Notes under the pieces: generated by a model
The model's input: the letters and a program-made list of their open reading frames with translations, nothing else
The model's database searches: none
Told to the model about the DNA's origin: nothing
In this document: piece by piece, positions 18,578 through 27,446 of the stretch
How the letters are laid out: each line of letters opens with the position of its first letter
Position numbering within the stretch: position 1 is the first letter of the stretch
Assembly (NCBI RefSeq): GCF_002899895.1
Contig: NZ_PPEI02000001.1
Span: 248,001 to 312,000 of the forward strand
Length of the DNA: 64,000 nt
Direction of reading: 5' to 3'
Source of the DNA: Chryseobacterium oncorhynchi
GTDB lineage: Bacteria > Bacteroidota > Bacteroidia > Flavobacteriales > Weeksellaceae
Made by a program: the position numbers and the translations under genes

Positions 18578-18712
18578 TTATGGACATTGAACGATTGGAA
18601 TTTCGCTGCAAAAAACTTTGTCTGCCCATTCGCAATACGTACAATATTGTTTTGGTTGTCCTCCGTACACTGACTTCAAATCTGCCTTAGCCAGTTTCTT
18701 TAAATTTTTCAT
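18578..18712 (-). CDS. Double-glycine leader peptide, bacteriocin-like
   Basis: 44-residue open frame with ATG at 18712 and TAA at 18578-18580. The first 18 residues, MKNLKKLAKADLKSVYGG, form a classic double-glycine leader like those cut by peptidase C39 ABC transporters. The remaining 26 residues begin QPKQYCTYCEW and hold four cysteines (24, 27, 35, 43). Many Chryseobacterium proteins with KKLxKxxLKxxxGG leaders are labelled bacteriocin-like. It is followed by a shared bidirectional terminator. No C39 transporter, modification enzyme or immunity gene is within the window, so export must depend on genes elsewhere. Antibacterial activity is not shown by the sequence. Confidence 0.72.
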   Translation of the reverse strand: MKNLKKLAKADLKSVYGGQPKQYCTYCEWADKVFCSEIPIVQCP

Positions 18713-18883
18713 ATAGTTTTAATTTATGGTTTGATAAAATTAAAACGAATTCTTTCCTGATTCATTATAAATTTGCTCATTAATTTTACAGAATTTTCAT
18801 TTATAATATAAAATTAAAACAGATTTAAATATGCAACTCTATCAATTAAAGCGAAATATGATTTTTTAAAGCTTTTCTGAGGA

Positions 18884-19288
18884 TTATCTGTTATGGATTT
18901 CCACAGTTACAGGCATTACATAGGTATAAGCAACCATGTTGTCACTCATTTTTCTTTGATCTACTCTATAATCAAGTTCACTTAAAACCGCTTCAATTTC
19001 TTTGCTTACGGTTTTGCAATCACCCGTTGAATGAACATTCACAATTTTCCCGTTTTTAGCGATATCAAATTTCACTACGGAATTGACTGTTCCTTGTCTA
19101 TATTCAGGATTATCCAAATCAAAGTTTGACATCAATCGAGTTCTGATATCGTTAAAAGTCTCGCTCTTATTCAGTTGAATTTCCTGGATGGTATTATGAT
19201 CTGTAGTTTGTGCCTGAGTTGTATTCATTACAGTAGCAAATCCAACAACAAAAAGTGACGCCAATAATATTTGAATTCTATTTTCCAT
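18884..19288 (-). CDS. Secreted TonB-C-terminal-like protein
   Basis: 134 residues. A signal peptide (MENRIQILLASLFVVGFATV to about residue 27, TTQAQ cleavage) is followed by a single domain with the pattern VVKFDIAKNGKIVNVHSTGDCKTVSKEIEAVLSEL. It resembles the C-terminal domain of TonB-family energy transducers but lacks their membrane anchor and proline spacer. It is therefore likely a periplasmic relative of unknown function. A plausible -7 box (TAACTTTG on the minus strand) lies at 19338-19345. It stands alone, with a 247-base spacer upstream. Confidence 0.65.
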   Translation of the reverse strand: MENRIQILLASLFVVGFATVMNTTQAQTTDHNTIQEIQLNKSETFNDIRTRLMSNFDLDNPEYRQGTVNSVVKFDIAKNGKIVNVHSTGDCKTVSKEIEAVLSELDYRVDQRKMSDNMVAYTYVMPVTVEIHNR

Positions 19289-19480
19289 AACTACTTGGTT
19301 TTAAATGTTATACTAACCTTATTTTGTATCTCTTACCCAAAGTTATTAAAAATAATTCATATTAAATTCACTTTCGGTTAACATTGAGTTAACATTAAAA
19401 TATAAAATATTGATAATCAGAATAATATATATTAAAAATAATTGAAAATTTAATATTGGAAGCTATAATTGGGCATAAAA

Positions 19481-19509
19481 AATGGCTAAACCCGATCAGT
19501 TTAGCCATT
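19481..19509 (-). terminator. Terminator after the Roco module
   Basis: 11-bp stem AATGGCTAAAC/GTTTAGCCATT with a 7-base loop, followed by a T-run on the minus strand. It ends the unit that contains the Roco gene and its small partner. Confidence 0.88.
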
Positions 19510-19535
19510 GATAATTATATTTAATGACTTAGTGA

Positions 19536-19940
19536 TTAAAATACAACTTTCGCAATATGATGCATTAATTCTAAAAGTTTAGGCGTTTTATCTGCAAATT
19601 CAACTCCTAAAAAAGTAATATTTTTCCAGTCATTAAGTCTTTTTCCTAAATCAAAAACAGTATCATGCCATTTTCTTAAAGTTGTTTTAGCCTCTTTAAC
19701 TTTATTTTCGCTTTCAGCTTGTTTTAATTCCATCAGATCTTTCATGCCATCCATGAAAATATTTTTCCATTCTACATTTTCTATTTTCAATTCTTGAAAC
19801 TCTTTTATTATTTGTTCAGCTTTTAAAACATCTGAATCCGTAGAATAGGAATTAAAATAATTCGTTTGAGTATTATTTTGCCCACCAAATTGATTTCCGC
19901 TAAATGTTGATTTTTCTCCAAAGTTAAATTGATCTCCCAT
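19536..19940 (-). CDS. Small helical protein paired with the Roco protein
   Basis: 134 residues, no signal peptide or membrane helix. Residues 1-28 (MGDQFNFGEKSTFSGNQFGG and onward) form a Gly/Asn/Gln-rich tag that aligns without gaps to the last 26 residues of the Roco protein. Residues 35-134 are charged and predicted almost wholly helical, with likely coiled coil (VLKAEQIIKEFQELKIENVEW, KQAESENKVKEAKTTLRKW) and a hydrophobic C-terminus. I do not recognise the family. The gene begins 5 bases after the Roco stop and shares its terminator, so it is almost certainly co-expressed and probably a physical partner or effector. The base composition is AT-rich like the Roco gene. Confidence 0.7.
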   Translation of the reverse strand: MGDQFNFGEKSTFSGNQFGGQNNTQTNYFNSYSTDSDVLKAEQIIKEFQELKIENVEWKNIFMDGMKDLMELKQAESENKVKEAKTTLRKWHDTVFDLGKRLNDWKNITFLGVEFADKTPKLLELMHHIAKVVF

Positions 19941-19945
19941 AGTTA

Positions 19946-22900
19946 TTAGTTTTCTTGTTTATTATGTTTACCTCCTATTTGATTTTTTTCTAATATTGAT
20001 CCATCACCAAAGTCATAAACATCACCAACATTAAAATTTTTTATATTAAAGCTTGGTAAAATTTTCATTTTTTGCATTTCTTCTCTGGTATAAAATTCAA
20101 TAATTTTTTTATCATATACAGCCCCTAAAAGAGGTATAATTTCAACATGATCATCAGATTTACGACATTCAATTTTTAATTTGCCTTTTTTTGTTTTTCT
20201 TATTAAATCCTTTTCTCTATCATACAACTGAGGTAGGCTAGATTCTTTACACTCATTACAATTACAAGGAATTAATTCTACCACTTCTAGATTATTAAAC
20301 CAACTTTTCTGTACTTTAAGTAACTCTGTTCTTATCTCTTGTAAAAGTTCAACTTGATTTTCACCTTTGGTTGTTATTTTGATATATCGATTAGCATCAT
20401 TTTTTTCAAAATGCTCAGTAATCTTAGCCCAAGTGCTTCCTGATAATAAAACACCAGCATTGCTACAAATTAAATTATTATGAATATATTCACTTTTTCT
20501 AACTAAAACCCTAGGTATAAGCCCTTTAGGCATTATTTCATACTTGAAAATAACTTGTAATCCATCAGAAAAATCTATATCATTGTTCGGTAATTCGTTA
20601 GGCATCAATAAAGGAATCAGATAATCACTATCATTAAGTGTATAACAGATATCATAATGATTTTTTAGCATTAACCGAAGTATATTATCTATTTCACTCT
20701 TAGAATAAGTTTTAGATCTTTTTTTATTTGAACTTCCTAGATAATCATTTAACCATTCTTTAGTAAATTTTCCATTTTTACCCTCTAACTCTTTACTAGT
20801 AATGATTCCATATATAGCATCAATTAACCAATGTGGGTTAAGAATAATGAGATGACTCAAAGAAGTATCTTCTTCATAATAAATAATCTTTCCTATTAGA
20901 TCTAAATATTCTAAAGTTTTTTGGATGATTTTAGGTTCATTATAATTTAATTCTGAACATAAAGATTCAAAATCTTGAATTGTCATATAATCTAGATTAT
21001 CAGTTTCCTTTTTTTTATCTATTTTATCTGATATGGCTTTACAATACTTAGGGTATTCTTCACCGATATGTGGAAGCTGTAAAATTGACTTATCAATATA
21101 ATTTTTGAATTCAAAAAAACGATCAGCATCTTTTGATAAATCTTGATGAAATTCTTTAAAAAGAAAACCTAATTTTTCATATTGCTTTGAATTGAAGTTA
21201 GTACTTTCTGTTGTCCTATTTATTTGATTAAAAAGGATTAAAATCTTATTCTCATTACCTGTAAATAGTTTTAGTTTAGACATCCAATAATCAAAATTTG
21301 GATTATCCTTTCTATTATCTGAAACTAATATATATACCGCATTCTTTTTTAGGAAATATTGATGTAAATAATATTGCTTTTCTTGCCCTCCAAAATCCCA
21401 AATGTTTACTAATATATGTTCTTTTTTCTCTGGAATTTGCACTACATAATCAGAATGTATTTCTACGCCTAAAGTCTCTTCTAAATATTGATCAGGAATT
21501 TTATACTCATTATCTAATAATTTTTTTCTAAGCGATGATTTTCCATGTCTTGGCTCTCCTACTATAAGCAATTTAGCTTCATACAAAGGTTCAGTACCAT
21601 AGTTTTCCGCTTCTTCAAACCATTCTATAATCTTTTCTTTCCCTTGCTGTACAACCGCCATTGGGGGCTTTATCAAAGGGTTATCTTCAAGAAATATTCC
21701 GTAAAAAAAATACTTATCATTTACAATATCTAATCCTTTTCTAAAATAGGGTAACAAAGAACTAATATTATAAATTAGATTTTTTGATAAGTTAATACTT
21801 GAAAGTTGTTTTAGTCCCTCTAAATTCTTAATTTCTGCAATTTTGTTTCCAGATAAATTAAGTATTGAAAGTTTTTTTAGTCCCTCTAAATTTTTAATTT
21901 CTGTGATTTGATTTTCAGACAAATAAAGTACCGAAAGCTCTTTTAATGACTCTAAGTTCTTAATTTCTGTAATTCGATTTTCAGATAAATTAAGTCCTGA
22001 AAGCTGTTCTAATTTTTTCAAGTTTTTAATCTCTATAATTTGGTTTCCATAAAAGTTAAGTACTAAAACATGTTTTAATTCTTCCAAATTTTTAATTTCT
22101 GTGATTTGATTTCTAGATAAATCAAGTTCTGAAAGTTGCTTTAACTCTTCAAGGTTCTTAATTTTAGATATTTGATTTTCAGATAAGTTAAGTGTAGAAA
22201 GTAGCTTTAATTCTTCAAGATTCTTAATATCAGTAATTTGATTATCAGATAAGTTAAGTTGAGAAAGCAACTTCAATCTTTCTAAATTCTTAATCTCAGA
22301 AATTTGATTATCAGATAAGTTAAGTTGAGAAAGCAACTTCAATCTTTCTAAATTCTTAATCTCAGAAATTTGATTATCAGATAAATAAAGTAATGATAAC
22401 TCTTTTAATTCTTCAAGATTTTTAAGCTCTGTAATTTGATTCCTAGATAAGTTAAGTTGGGAAAGCAGCTTTAATCTTTCTAAATTCTTAATCTCAGAAA
22501 TTTGATTATCAGATAAATAAAGTAATGATAACTCTTTTAATTCTTCAAGATTTTTAAGCTCAGATATTTTATTATCAGATAGGTTAAGTTGGGAAAGCAA
22601 CTTCAATCTTTCTAAATTCTTAATCTCGGCAATTTGATTTTCAGATAGGTTAAGTTCTGAGAGTAACTTTAACTCTTCCAGGTTCTTAATCTCAGTAATT
22701 TGATTCTCAGATATGTCAAGTTTTGAGAGTAACTTTAACTCTTCCAGACGCTTAAGTTCATAAATTTGATTTCTTGACAAATTAAGTTCTGAAAGTAGCT
22801 TTAAGTCTTGCAGATTCTTAATCTCAGTAATTTGATTTCTTGACAAATTAAGTTCTGAAAGTAATTTTAACTCTTCCAGGTTCTTAATCTCAGTAATTTG

Positions 22901-23320
22901 ATTTCTTGACAAATTAAGTTCTGAAAGTAATTTTAACTCTTCCAGGTTCTTAATCTCAGTAATTTGATTCTCAGATAGGTTAAGTTTTGAAAGTAGATTT
23001 AATTCTTCCAAATTATTAATCTCAATAATTTGATTATCAGATAGGTTAAGTTCTGAAAGTAACTTTAATTCTTTCAGATTCTTAATCTCTGTAATTTGAT
23101 TTCCTGACAAATTAAGTTTTGATAGAAATTTCAGGCATTTTATACTTTCTATTTCAAATATCTCATTATTACATAAACTAATGCCTATTATTTGTCTTTC
23201 TTTATTAATTTCATAATGATTTTTATATTCATATAACATTATATTTTTTTCTTCAGGTAGCTCATTTAATTCTAAATTGTAGATGCTTTCTAATTCAACA
23301 ATTTCTTGTGGTTTATTCAT
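19946..23320 (-). CDS. Roco protein: LRR-ROC-COR GTPase
   Basis: 1124-residue cytoplasmic multidomain protein. Residues 1-62 form an N-terminal cap. Residues 63-502 contain 20 perfect-register 22-residue leucine-rich repeats (consensus LKxLSxLNLSxNQIxEIKNLEE), with partial units on either side and a capping segment to about 553. The ROC GTPase domain has the P-loop GEPRHGKSS at 588-596 and DFGGQE at 642-647; the expected NKxD is replaced by NQIN at 698-701. COR follows to about 900. A conserved tail has CNCNEC near 1030, and the last 26 residues repeat the motif of the downstream gene. Bacterial Roco proteins are dimeric GTPases of mostly unknown role. It is AT-rich compared with its neighbours, with a -7 box (TATTTTTG on the minus strand) at 23335-23342. 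Confidence 0.88.
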   Translation of the reverse strand: MNKPQEIVELESIYNLELNELPEEKNIMLYEYKNHYEINKERQIIGISLCNNEIFEIESIKCLKFLSKLNLSGNQITEIKNLKELKLLSELNLSDNQIIEINNLEELNLLSKLNLSENQITEIKNLEELKLLSELNLSRNQITEIKNLEELKLLSELNLSRNQITEIKNLQDLKLLSELNLSRNQIYELKRLEELKLLSKLDISENQITEIKNLEELKLLSELNLSENQIAEIKNLERLKLLSQLNLSDNKISELKNLEELKELSLLYLSDNQISEIKNLERLKLLSQLNLSRNQITELKNLEELKELSLLYLSDNQISEIKNLERLKLLSQLNLSDNQISEIKNLERLKLLSQLNLSDNQITDIKNLEELKLLSTLNLSENQISKIKNLEELKQLSELDLSRNQITEIKNLEELKHVLVLNFYGNQIIEIKNLKKLEQLSGLNLSENRITEIKNLESLKELSVLYLSENQITEIKNLEGLKKLSILNLSGNKIAEIKNLEGLKQLSSINLSKNLIYNISSLLPYFRKGLDIVNDKYFFYGIFLEDNPLIKPPMAVVQQGKEKIIEWFEEAENYGTEPLYEAKLLIVGEPRHGKSSLRKKLLDNEYKIPDQYLEETLGVEIHSDYVVQIPEKKEHILVNIWDFGGQEKQYYLHQYFLKKNAVYILVSDNRKDNPNFDYWMSKLKLFTGNENKILILFNQINRTTESTNFNSKQYEKLGFLFKEFHQDLSKDADRFFEFKNYIDKSILQLPHIGEEYPKYCKAISDKIDKKKETDNLDYMTIQDFESLCSELNYNEPKIIQKTLEYLDLIGKIIYYEEDTSLSHLIILNPHWLIDAIYGIITSKELEGKNGKFTKEWLNDYLGSSNKKRSKTYSKSEIDNILRLMLKNHYDICYTLNDSDYLIPLLMPNELPNNDIDFSDGLQVIFKYEIMPKGLIPRVLVRKSEYIHNNLICSNAGVLLSGSTWAKITEHFEKNDANRYIKITTKGENQVELLQEIRTELLKVQKSWFNNLEVVELIPCNCNECKESSLPQLYDREKDLIRKTKKGKLKIECRKSDDHVEIIPLLGAVYDKKIIEFYTREEMQKMKILPSFNIKNFNVGDVYDFGDGSILEKNQIGGKHNKQEN
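21815..23134 (-). repeat. 66-bp tandem repeat array encoding LRRs
   Basis: Twenty in-frame units of 66 bp encode the 22-residue LRRs of the Roco gene. Some neighbours are almost or exactly identical in DNA: the unit around 22283-22348 repeats at 22349-22414, and alternate units (protein repeats 10 and 12) are identical. This degree of identity suggests recent duplication or ongoing recombination. Confidence 0.9.
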
Positions 23321-23348
23321 TTACTAGTTTTCGCCAAAAATAAATAAA

Positions 23349-23374
23349 AAAACCACAATTTTCATTGTGGTTTT
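23349..23374 (-). terminator. Terminator after uvrA
   Basis: 11-bp stem AAAACCACAAT/ATTGTGGTTTT with a 4-base loop and T-rich sequence on the minus strand, 22 bases past the uvrA stop and 29 bases before the Roco start. Confidence 0.9.
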
Positions 23375-23395
23375 CCGTAATATCTTTACATAATT

Positions 23396-26227
23396 TTACT
23401 CCAATTCTCTCTTCAAAAACTTCCCTGTTAAGCTTTTCTTAGATTTTATAATTTCCTCAGGAGTTCCTTGTGCTACGATCTGTCCACCGTATTTTCCTCC
23501 TTCCGGGCCTACATCAATGATATGGTCTGCCAGCTTGATGACATCCATATTATGTTCAATAATAATGAATGAGTTTCCTAGTTCTACCAATTGATTGATG
23601 GCATCCATCAGGATTTTTACATCTTCAAAGTGAAGTCCTGTGGTAGGTTCATCCAGAATATATAAGGTGTTTCCGGTTTGTCTTTTTGATAATTCTGTTG
23701 CCAGCTTAATACGCTGCGCTTCTCCTCCTGAAAGCGTTGTTGACTGCTGTCCCAATGTAATGTACCCTAATCCTACATCCTGCAATGTTTTTACCTTTGC
23801 AAAAATCTTAGGAATAGGTTGGAAGAAGTCTACTGATTCATCAATAGTCATATCCAATACATCGGAAATGGATTTTCCTTTGTAACGTACTTCCAGCGTT
23901 TCTCTGTTGAAACGTTTTCCGTTGCAGGTTTCACAATGAACATATACATCAGGTAGGAAATTCATCTCGATTACCTTTAATCCTCCACCCTGGCAGGTTT
24001 CACATCTTCCTCCTTTTACGTTGAAAGAGAATCTTCCAGGTTTGTATCCACGAATTTTACTTTCCGGTAATTCTGCAAAAAGGTTTCTAATGTCTGTAAA
24101 CATACCTGTATAGGTTGCCGGATTTGAACGGGGAGTTCTTCCGATCGGAGCCTGATCTACGTCTACAATTTTATCTATATTATCAAGTCCTTCAATCTTT
24201 TTATAAGGTAAAGGCTCCTGAACTGCTCTATAGAAATGTTTATTAAGAATTGGATATAAAGTTCCGTTAATCAGGGAAGATTTTCCACTTCCTGAAATTC
24301 CGGTTACTACAACCAGTTTTCCCAAAGGAATATCCAGCGTAACGTTTTTAAGATTGTTTCCTGTAGCACCTTTTAATAGGATATTTTTTCCGCTACCAAC
24401 TCTTCTTTCGGCAGGAACTTCAATTTTTCTTTTTCCGTTAATATATTGAGCTGTAATAGTATCTGCCTTTAAAAGATCTTTCGGCTTCCCTTGCCAAAGG
24501 ATCTCGCCTCCAAATTTTCCGGCTCTTGGGCCGATATCCAGAACCTCATCGGCTTCCAGAATCATATCCTTATCATGTTCTACCACTAACACTGAGTTTC
24601 CTATATCTCTAAGATTCTTCAATGAATGAATCAGTCTTTCGTTATCTCTTTGGTGAAGTCCGATACTTGGCTCATCCAAAATGTACAGTACGTTTACCAG
24701 CTGAGATCCGATCTGCGTTGCCAAACGAATTCTTTGAGATTCTCCTCCTGAAAGGGTTTTTGAACTTCTGCTCAAACTCAGATAATCTAAACCAACGTCC
24801 AATAGGAACTGAAGTCTTGTTTCAATTTCCTTTAATATTTCGTGGGCAATGATTTTATTTTTCTCTGAAAACTTATCTTTAACATCAGCCAACCAGTCTT
24901 TTAGATCTGCCAAGCTTAATCCATTAACCTCAGCAATATTTTTTCCATCGATTTTAAAACTTAAACTTGATGGCTGAAGACGGGTTCCATTACATTCAGG
25001 GCATGTTTCTTCTGTTGTAAAGTGTCTTTCCAGCAAAATAGCTTCGTAGGATTCTTTTTCATCAATAATTTCTTCCATGAAAGCGATCAAACCATCGAAA
25101 CTAATTTTTATTTTCTTGGTAATTCCTGCGTATTTCAGGTCTTTATTGAATTCTTTGTGACATCCGTTATAGATGTAATCCAAAGCTTCTTCGGGAATAT
25201 CCTGCAATGGTGTAGTCATTCCCAGTCCGAAGATCTCCAAAATATTTTTTATCTGTGCAAGGATCCATTTATTGGACTTGATATCTTCCAACGGCAATAA
25301 CCCTCCCTGATTGATGGATAATTTTGGATTGTCGATAAAGTAGTCTGTATTGATCTTTTTGATGGTTCCCAATCCTTTACAATTCGGGCAGCTTCCTTTT
25401 GGAGAGTTGAAAGAGAATGTATTCGGTTCGGGTAACGCTAGTGAATGCCCTGTTTCTGCATCCATCAGGTTTTTGGAGAAATATTCAATCTCTGTACTTC
25501 CCAACTTCTGAATTCCGATGATTCCTTCTCCCATTTCCATGGCAGTTCGTAAGGATTTTTCCATTCTGCCTTCGGAAGCGCTTTCCCCGATAATCCAACG
25601 ATCGATGACAATGTCAATATCGTGGGTTTTATAACGGTCAAGTTTCAAATCATATTCAATATCCTGCAGCTCACCATCAATTCTTGCCTGTCCGTATCCT
25701 TTTTTGGCCATCTGTACGAAAAGTTCGTGGTAATGCCCCTTTCTGGAACGTACAACGGGAGCCAATAGCATGATCTTTTCTCCTTTATAGTTTCCCTTAA
25801 TGGTATCAAGGATCTGATCTTCCGTATAACTTACCAGTTTTTGTCCGGTAGACAAAGAGTAAGCATCTGAAACTCTCGCATATAAAAGACGTAGGAAATC
25901 GTATAATTCTGTAACAGTTCCTACGGTAGAACGAGGATTTTTATTGGTTGTTTTCTGCTCGATGGCAATAACGGGCGAAAGTCCTTCAATTTTATCTACA
26001 TCAGGACGTTCCAATCCACCCAAAAACTGACGTGCATAGGCAGAAAAGGTTTCTATATAACGACGTTGGCCTTCTGCAAAAATGGTATCGAATGCCAGTG
26101 AAGACTTTCCACTTCCGGAAAGTCCGGTAATTACTACCAGTTCGTTACGCGGAATTTTAACATTAATATTCTTTAGATTGTGCTCTCGTGCTCCGTAAAC
26201 TTCTATATATTCTGTTGATTTGCTCAT
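23396..26227 (-). CDS. uvrA: Excinuclease ABC subunit A (UvrA)
   Basis: DNA damage recognition ATPase of nucleotide excision repair. 943 residues, normal length. Two ABC ATPase modules are seen: Walker [15 protein letters not shown] near residue 35 and [13 protein letters not shown] near 645. Signature motifs are [17 protein letters not shown] and [16 protein letters not shown]. Zinc-finger cysteines appear as [24 protein letters not shown] and CETCNGKR. The Tyr-Gly-Ala start [21 protein letters not shown] is standard. ATG at 26227. It is a single-gene unit closed by a strong terminator. uvrB and uvrC are not in this window. Confidence 0.97.
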   Translation of the reverse strand: MSKSTEYIEVYGAREHNLKNINVKIPRNELVVITGLSGSGKSSLAFDTIFAEGQRRYIETFSAYARQFLGGLERPDVDKIEGLSPVIAIEQKTTNKNPRSTVGTVTELYDFLRLLYARVSDAYSLSTGQKLVSYTEDQILDTIKGNYKGEKIMLLAPVVRSRKGHYHELFVQMAKKGYGQARIDGELQDIEYDLKLDRYKTHDIDIVIDRWIIGESASEGRMEKSLRTAMEMGEGIIGIQKLGSTEIEYFSKNLMDAETGHSLALPEPNTFSFNSPKGSCPNCKGLGTIKKINTDYFIDNPKLSINQGGLLPLEDIKSNKWILAQIKNILEIFGLGMTTPLQDIPEEALDYIYNGCHKEFNKDLKYAGITKKIKISFDGLIAFMEEIIDEKESYEAILLERHFTTEETCPECNGTRLQPSSLSFKIDGKNIAEVNGLSLADLKDWLADVKDKFSEKNKIIAHEILKEIETRLQFLLDVGLDYLSLSRSSKTLSGGESQRIRLATQIGSQLVNVLYILDEPSIGLHQRDNERLIHSLKNLRDIGNSVLVVEHDKDMILEADEVLDIGPRAGKFGGEILWQGKPKDLLKADTITAQYINGKRKIEVPAERRVGSGKNILLKGATGNNLKNVTLDIPLGKLVVVTGISGSGKSSLINGTLYPILNKHFYRAVQEPLPYKKIEGLDNIDKIVDVDQAPIGRTPRSNPATYTGMFTDIRNLFAELPESKIRGYKPGRFSFNVKGGRCETCQGGGLKVIEMNFLPDVYVHCETCNGKRFNRETLEVRYKGKSISDVLDMTIDESVDFFQPIPKIFAKVKTLQDVGLGYITLGQQSTTLSGGEAQRIKLATELSKRQTGNTLYILDEPTTGLHFEDVKILMDAINQLVELGNSFIIIEHNMDVIKLADHIIDVGPEGGKYGGQIVAQGTPEEIIKSKKSLTGKFLKRELE

Positions 26228-26435
26228 AATTTGGAATGACTTTGCCTGAAAATCACAACGTGCAAAATTACGGAATTTTATGGAATTTTTTTTATTATAA
26301 GAGCTATAAAAATTTCATAAAAAAGACTTTCCTTTTCCCAAGGGGAATTTTTTTAACCTTTATTTTTATAGAGGGTTATCTGTAGGGCTTGCTAGTAGGT
26401 TTTGGCATAAGCCAATGGATTCTTTCTATATAAAA

Positions 26436-26455
26436 AAACGGGCTTTAGCCCGTTT
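26436..26455 (-). terminator. Terminator after the beta-lactamase gene
   Basis: 9-bp GC-rich stem AAACGGGCT/AGCCCGTTT with a 2-base minimal loop, in A/T-rich surroundings, just past the beta-lactamase stop. Confidence 0.8.
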
Positions 26456-26464
26456 CTATTGAAT

Positions 26465-27355
26465 TTATTTTTTGTTTGTATAATATTCCCAAACTGCATT
26501 ACTAATGTCTGCAATAATTTTTTCTGTGACTGCCATTTCTTCATTGATATTTTTAAGATAGATTGAAAGAATAAAATGCTTTCCGTTAGGTAACTTTACA
26601 ATTCCTACGTCATTCATTGCTGCTCGCAAATTATTTTCATTTCTACTGGAAATTCCTGTTCGGTGTGCCAGTTCTGTTCCGGCAGGCAGCCCAGCTTTCA
26701 TCCAGGTCAACCCTCTTGAGGTTTCTACCATGATCTGATATAGATATTTTGTGGTTTCTTTTCTCAAAACCTTTCCATTATAGAATTTCTCTAAAAGTGC
26801 TGTTGTTGCTAAAGGAGTTGTAGTGTTCAGATAAAACTTGTCAAAGGAAGACATTTGCTGTTCGTTCACTTTTATAGTAAAATCCTTTATTCCTTGTTGA
26901 TTAATGAATTTTTGAACAGAGTCTGTTCCTCCAATAATATTGAGCAAAATGTCACAACCATTATTATCACTGTGAGAAACTGTATATCTTAATAACTGAT
27001 CTAGTGTCAGGTACATATTCCCCTCAGGATATTCTTCTCTGATTGGACTCCATGTTTCGGGTATCAAATCTTCTTTTTTAATGAAAAACTTCTGATTAAG
27101 CTTTAATTTTCCTTTATCAACCCTATTTAAGACTGCTAATGCAATATGAAATTTGAAAACACTCATCAGCGGAGTTTCCTTGTTTCCGTTAATGCTAAGC
27201 GTGTCTTTATCTTCTATTCCTTTTACAGATATTCCTACGGTGGCGTTTTTTGTTGATGTAATTGTATTGATCTTATTTCTTAAATCTTGTATTGTCTGGC
27301 TTTTTACATGAAGACTAAAAAGACAAATTGATATAAAAAGTGAGGCTTTTTTCAT
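26465..27355 (-). CDS. Class A beta-lactamase, extended (A2) type
   Basis: 296 residues with a signal peptide (MKKASLFISICLFSLHVKSQ), exported to the periplasm to hydrolyse beta-lactams. The serine motif is SVFK at 65-68; SDN is at 129-131; Glu165 in VNEQQM fits the general base of the omega loop; the KTG box reads R-T-G at 232-234, with Arg replacing the usual Lys. The SDNNGCD context and overall layout resemble the CGA/CIA/CME and PER group native to Chryseobacterium and relatives. It is chromosomal, flanked by its own terminator and that of tssF, with no mobile element nearby, so it looks intrinsic rather than acquired. No neighbouring regulator is seen. Confidence 0.85.
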   Translation of the reverse strand: MKKASLFISICLFSLHVKSQTIQDLRNKINTITSTKNATVGISVKGIEDKDTLSINGNKETPLMSVFKFHIALAVLNRVDKGKLKLNQKFFIKKEDLIPETWSPIREEYPEGNMYLTLDQLLRYTVSHSDNNGCDILLNIIGGTDSVQKFINQQGIKDFTIKVNEQQMSSFDKFYLNTTTPLATTALLEKFYNGKVLRKETTKYLYQIMVETSRGLTWMKAGLPAGTELAHRTGISSRNENNLRAAMNDVGIVKLPNGKHFILSIYLKNINEEMAVTEKIIADISNAVWEYYTNKK

Positions 27356-27394
27356 CGAAATAGTAAAGTTGTTTGTATGAGTTGTGATGTACTA

Positions 27395-27421
27395 AAAATG
27401 CCGTATTTCCTACGGCATTTT
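27395..27421 (-). terminator. Terminator after tssF
   Basis: 11-bp stem AAAATGCCGTA/TACGGCATTTT with a 5-base loop, T-run on the minus strand. Confidence 0.88.
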
Positions 27422-27446
27422 ATATTTTAAATTATTTATTGAAGTC

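Noticed and set aside
21840-23110. CRISPR array
   Set aside because: The regular 66-bp periodicity is continuous, in frame and encodes leucine-rich repeats; there are no unique spacers.
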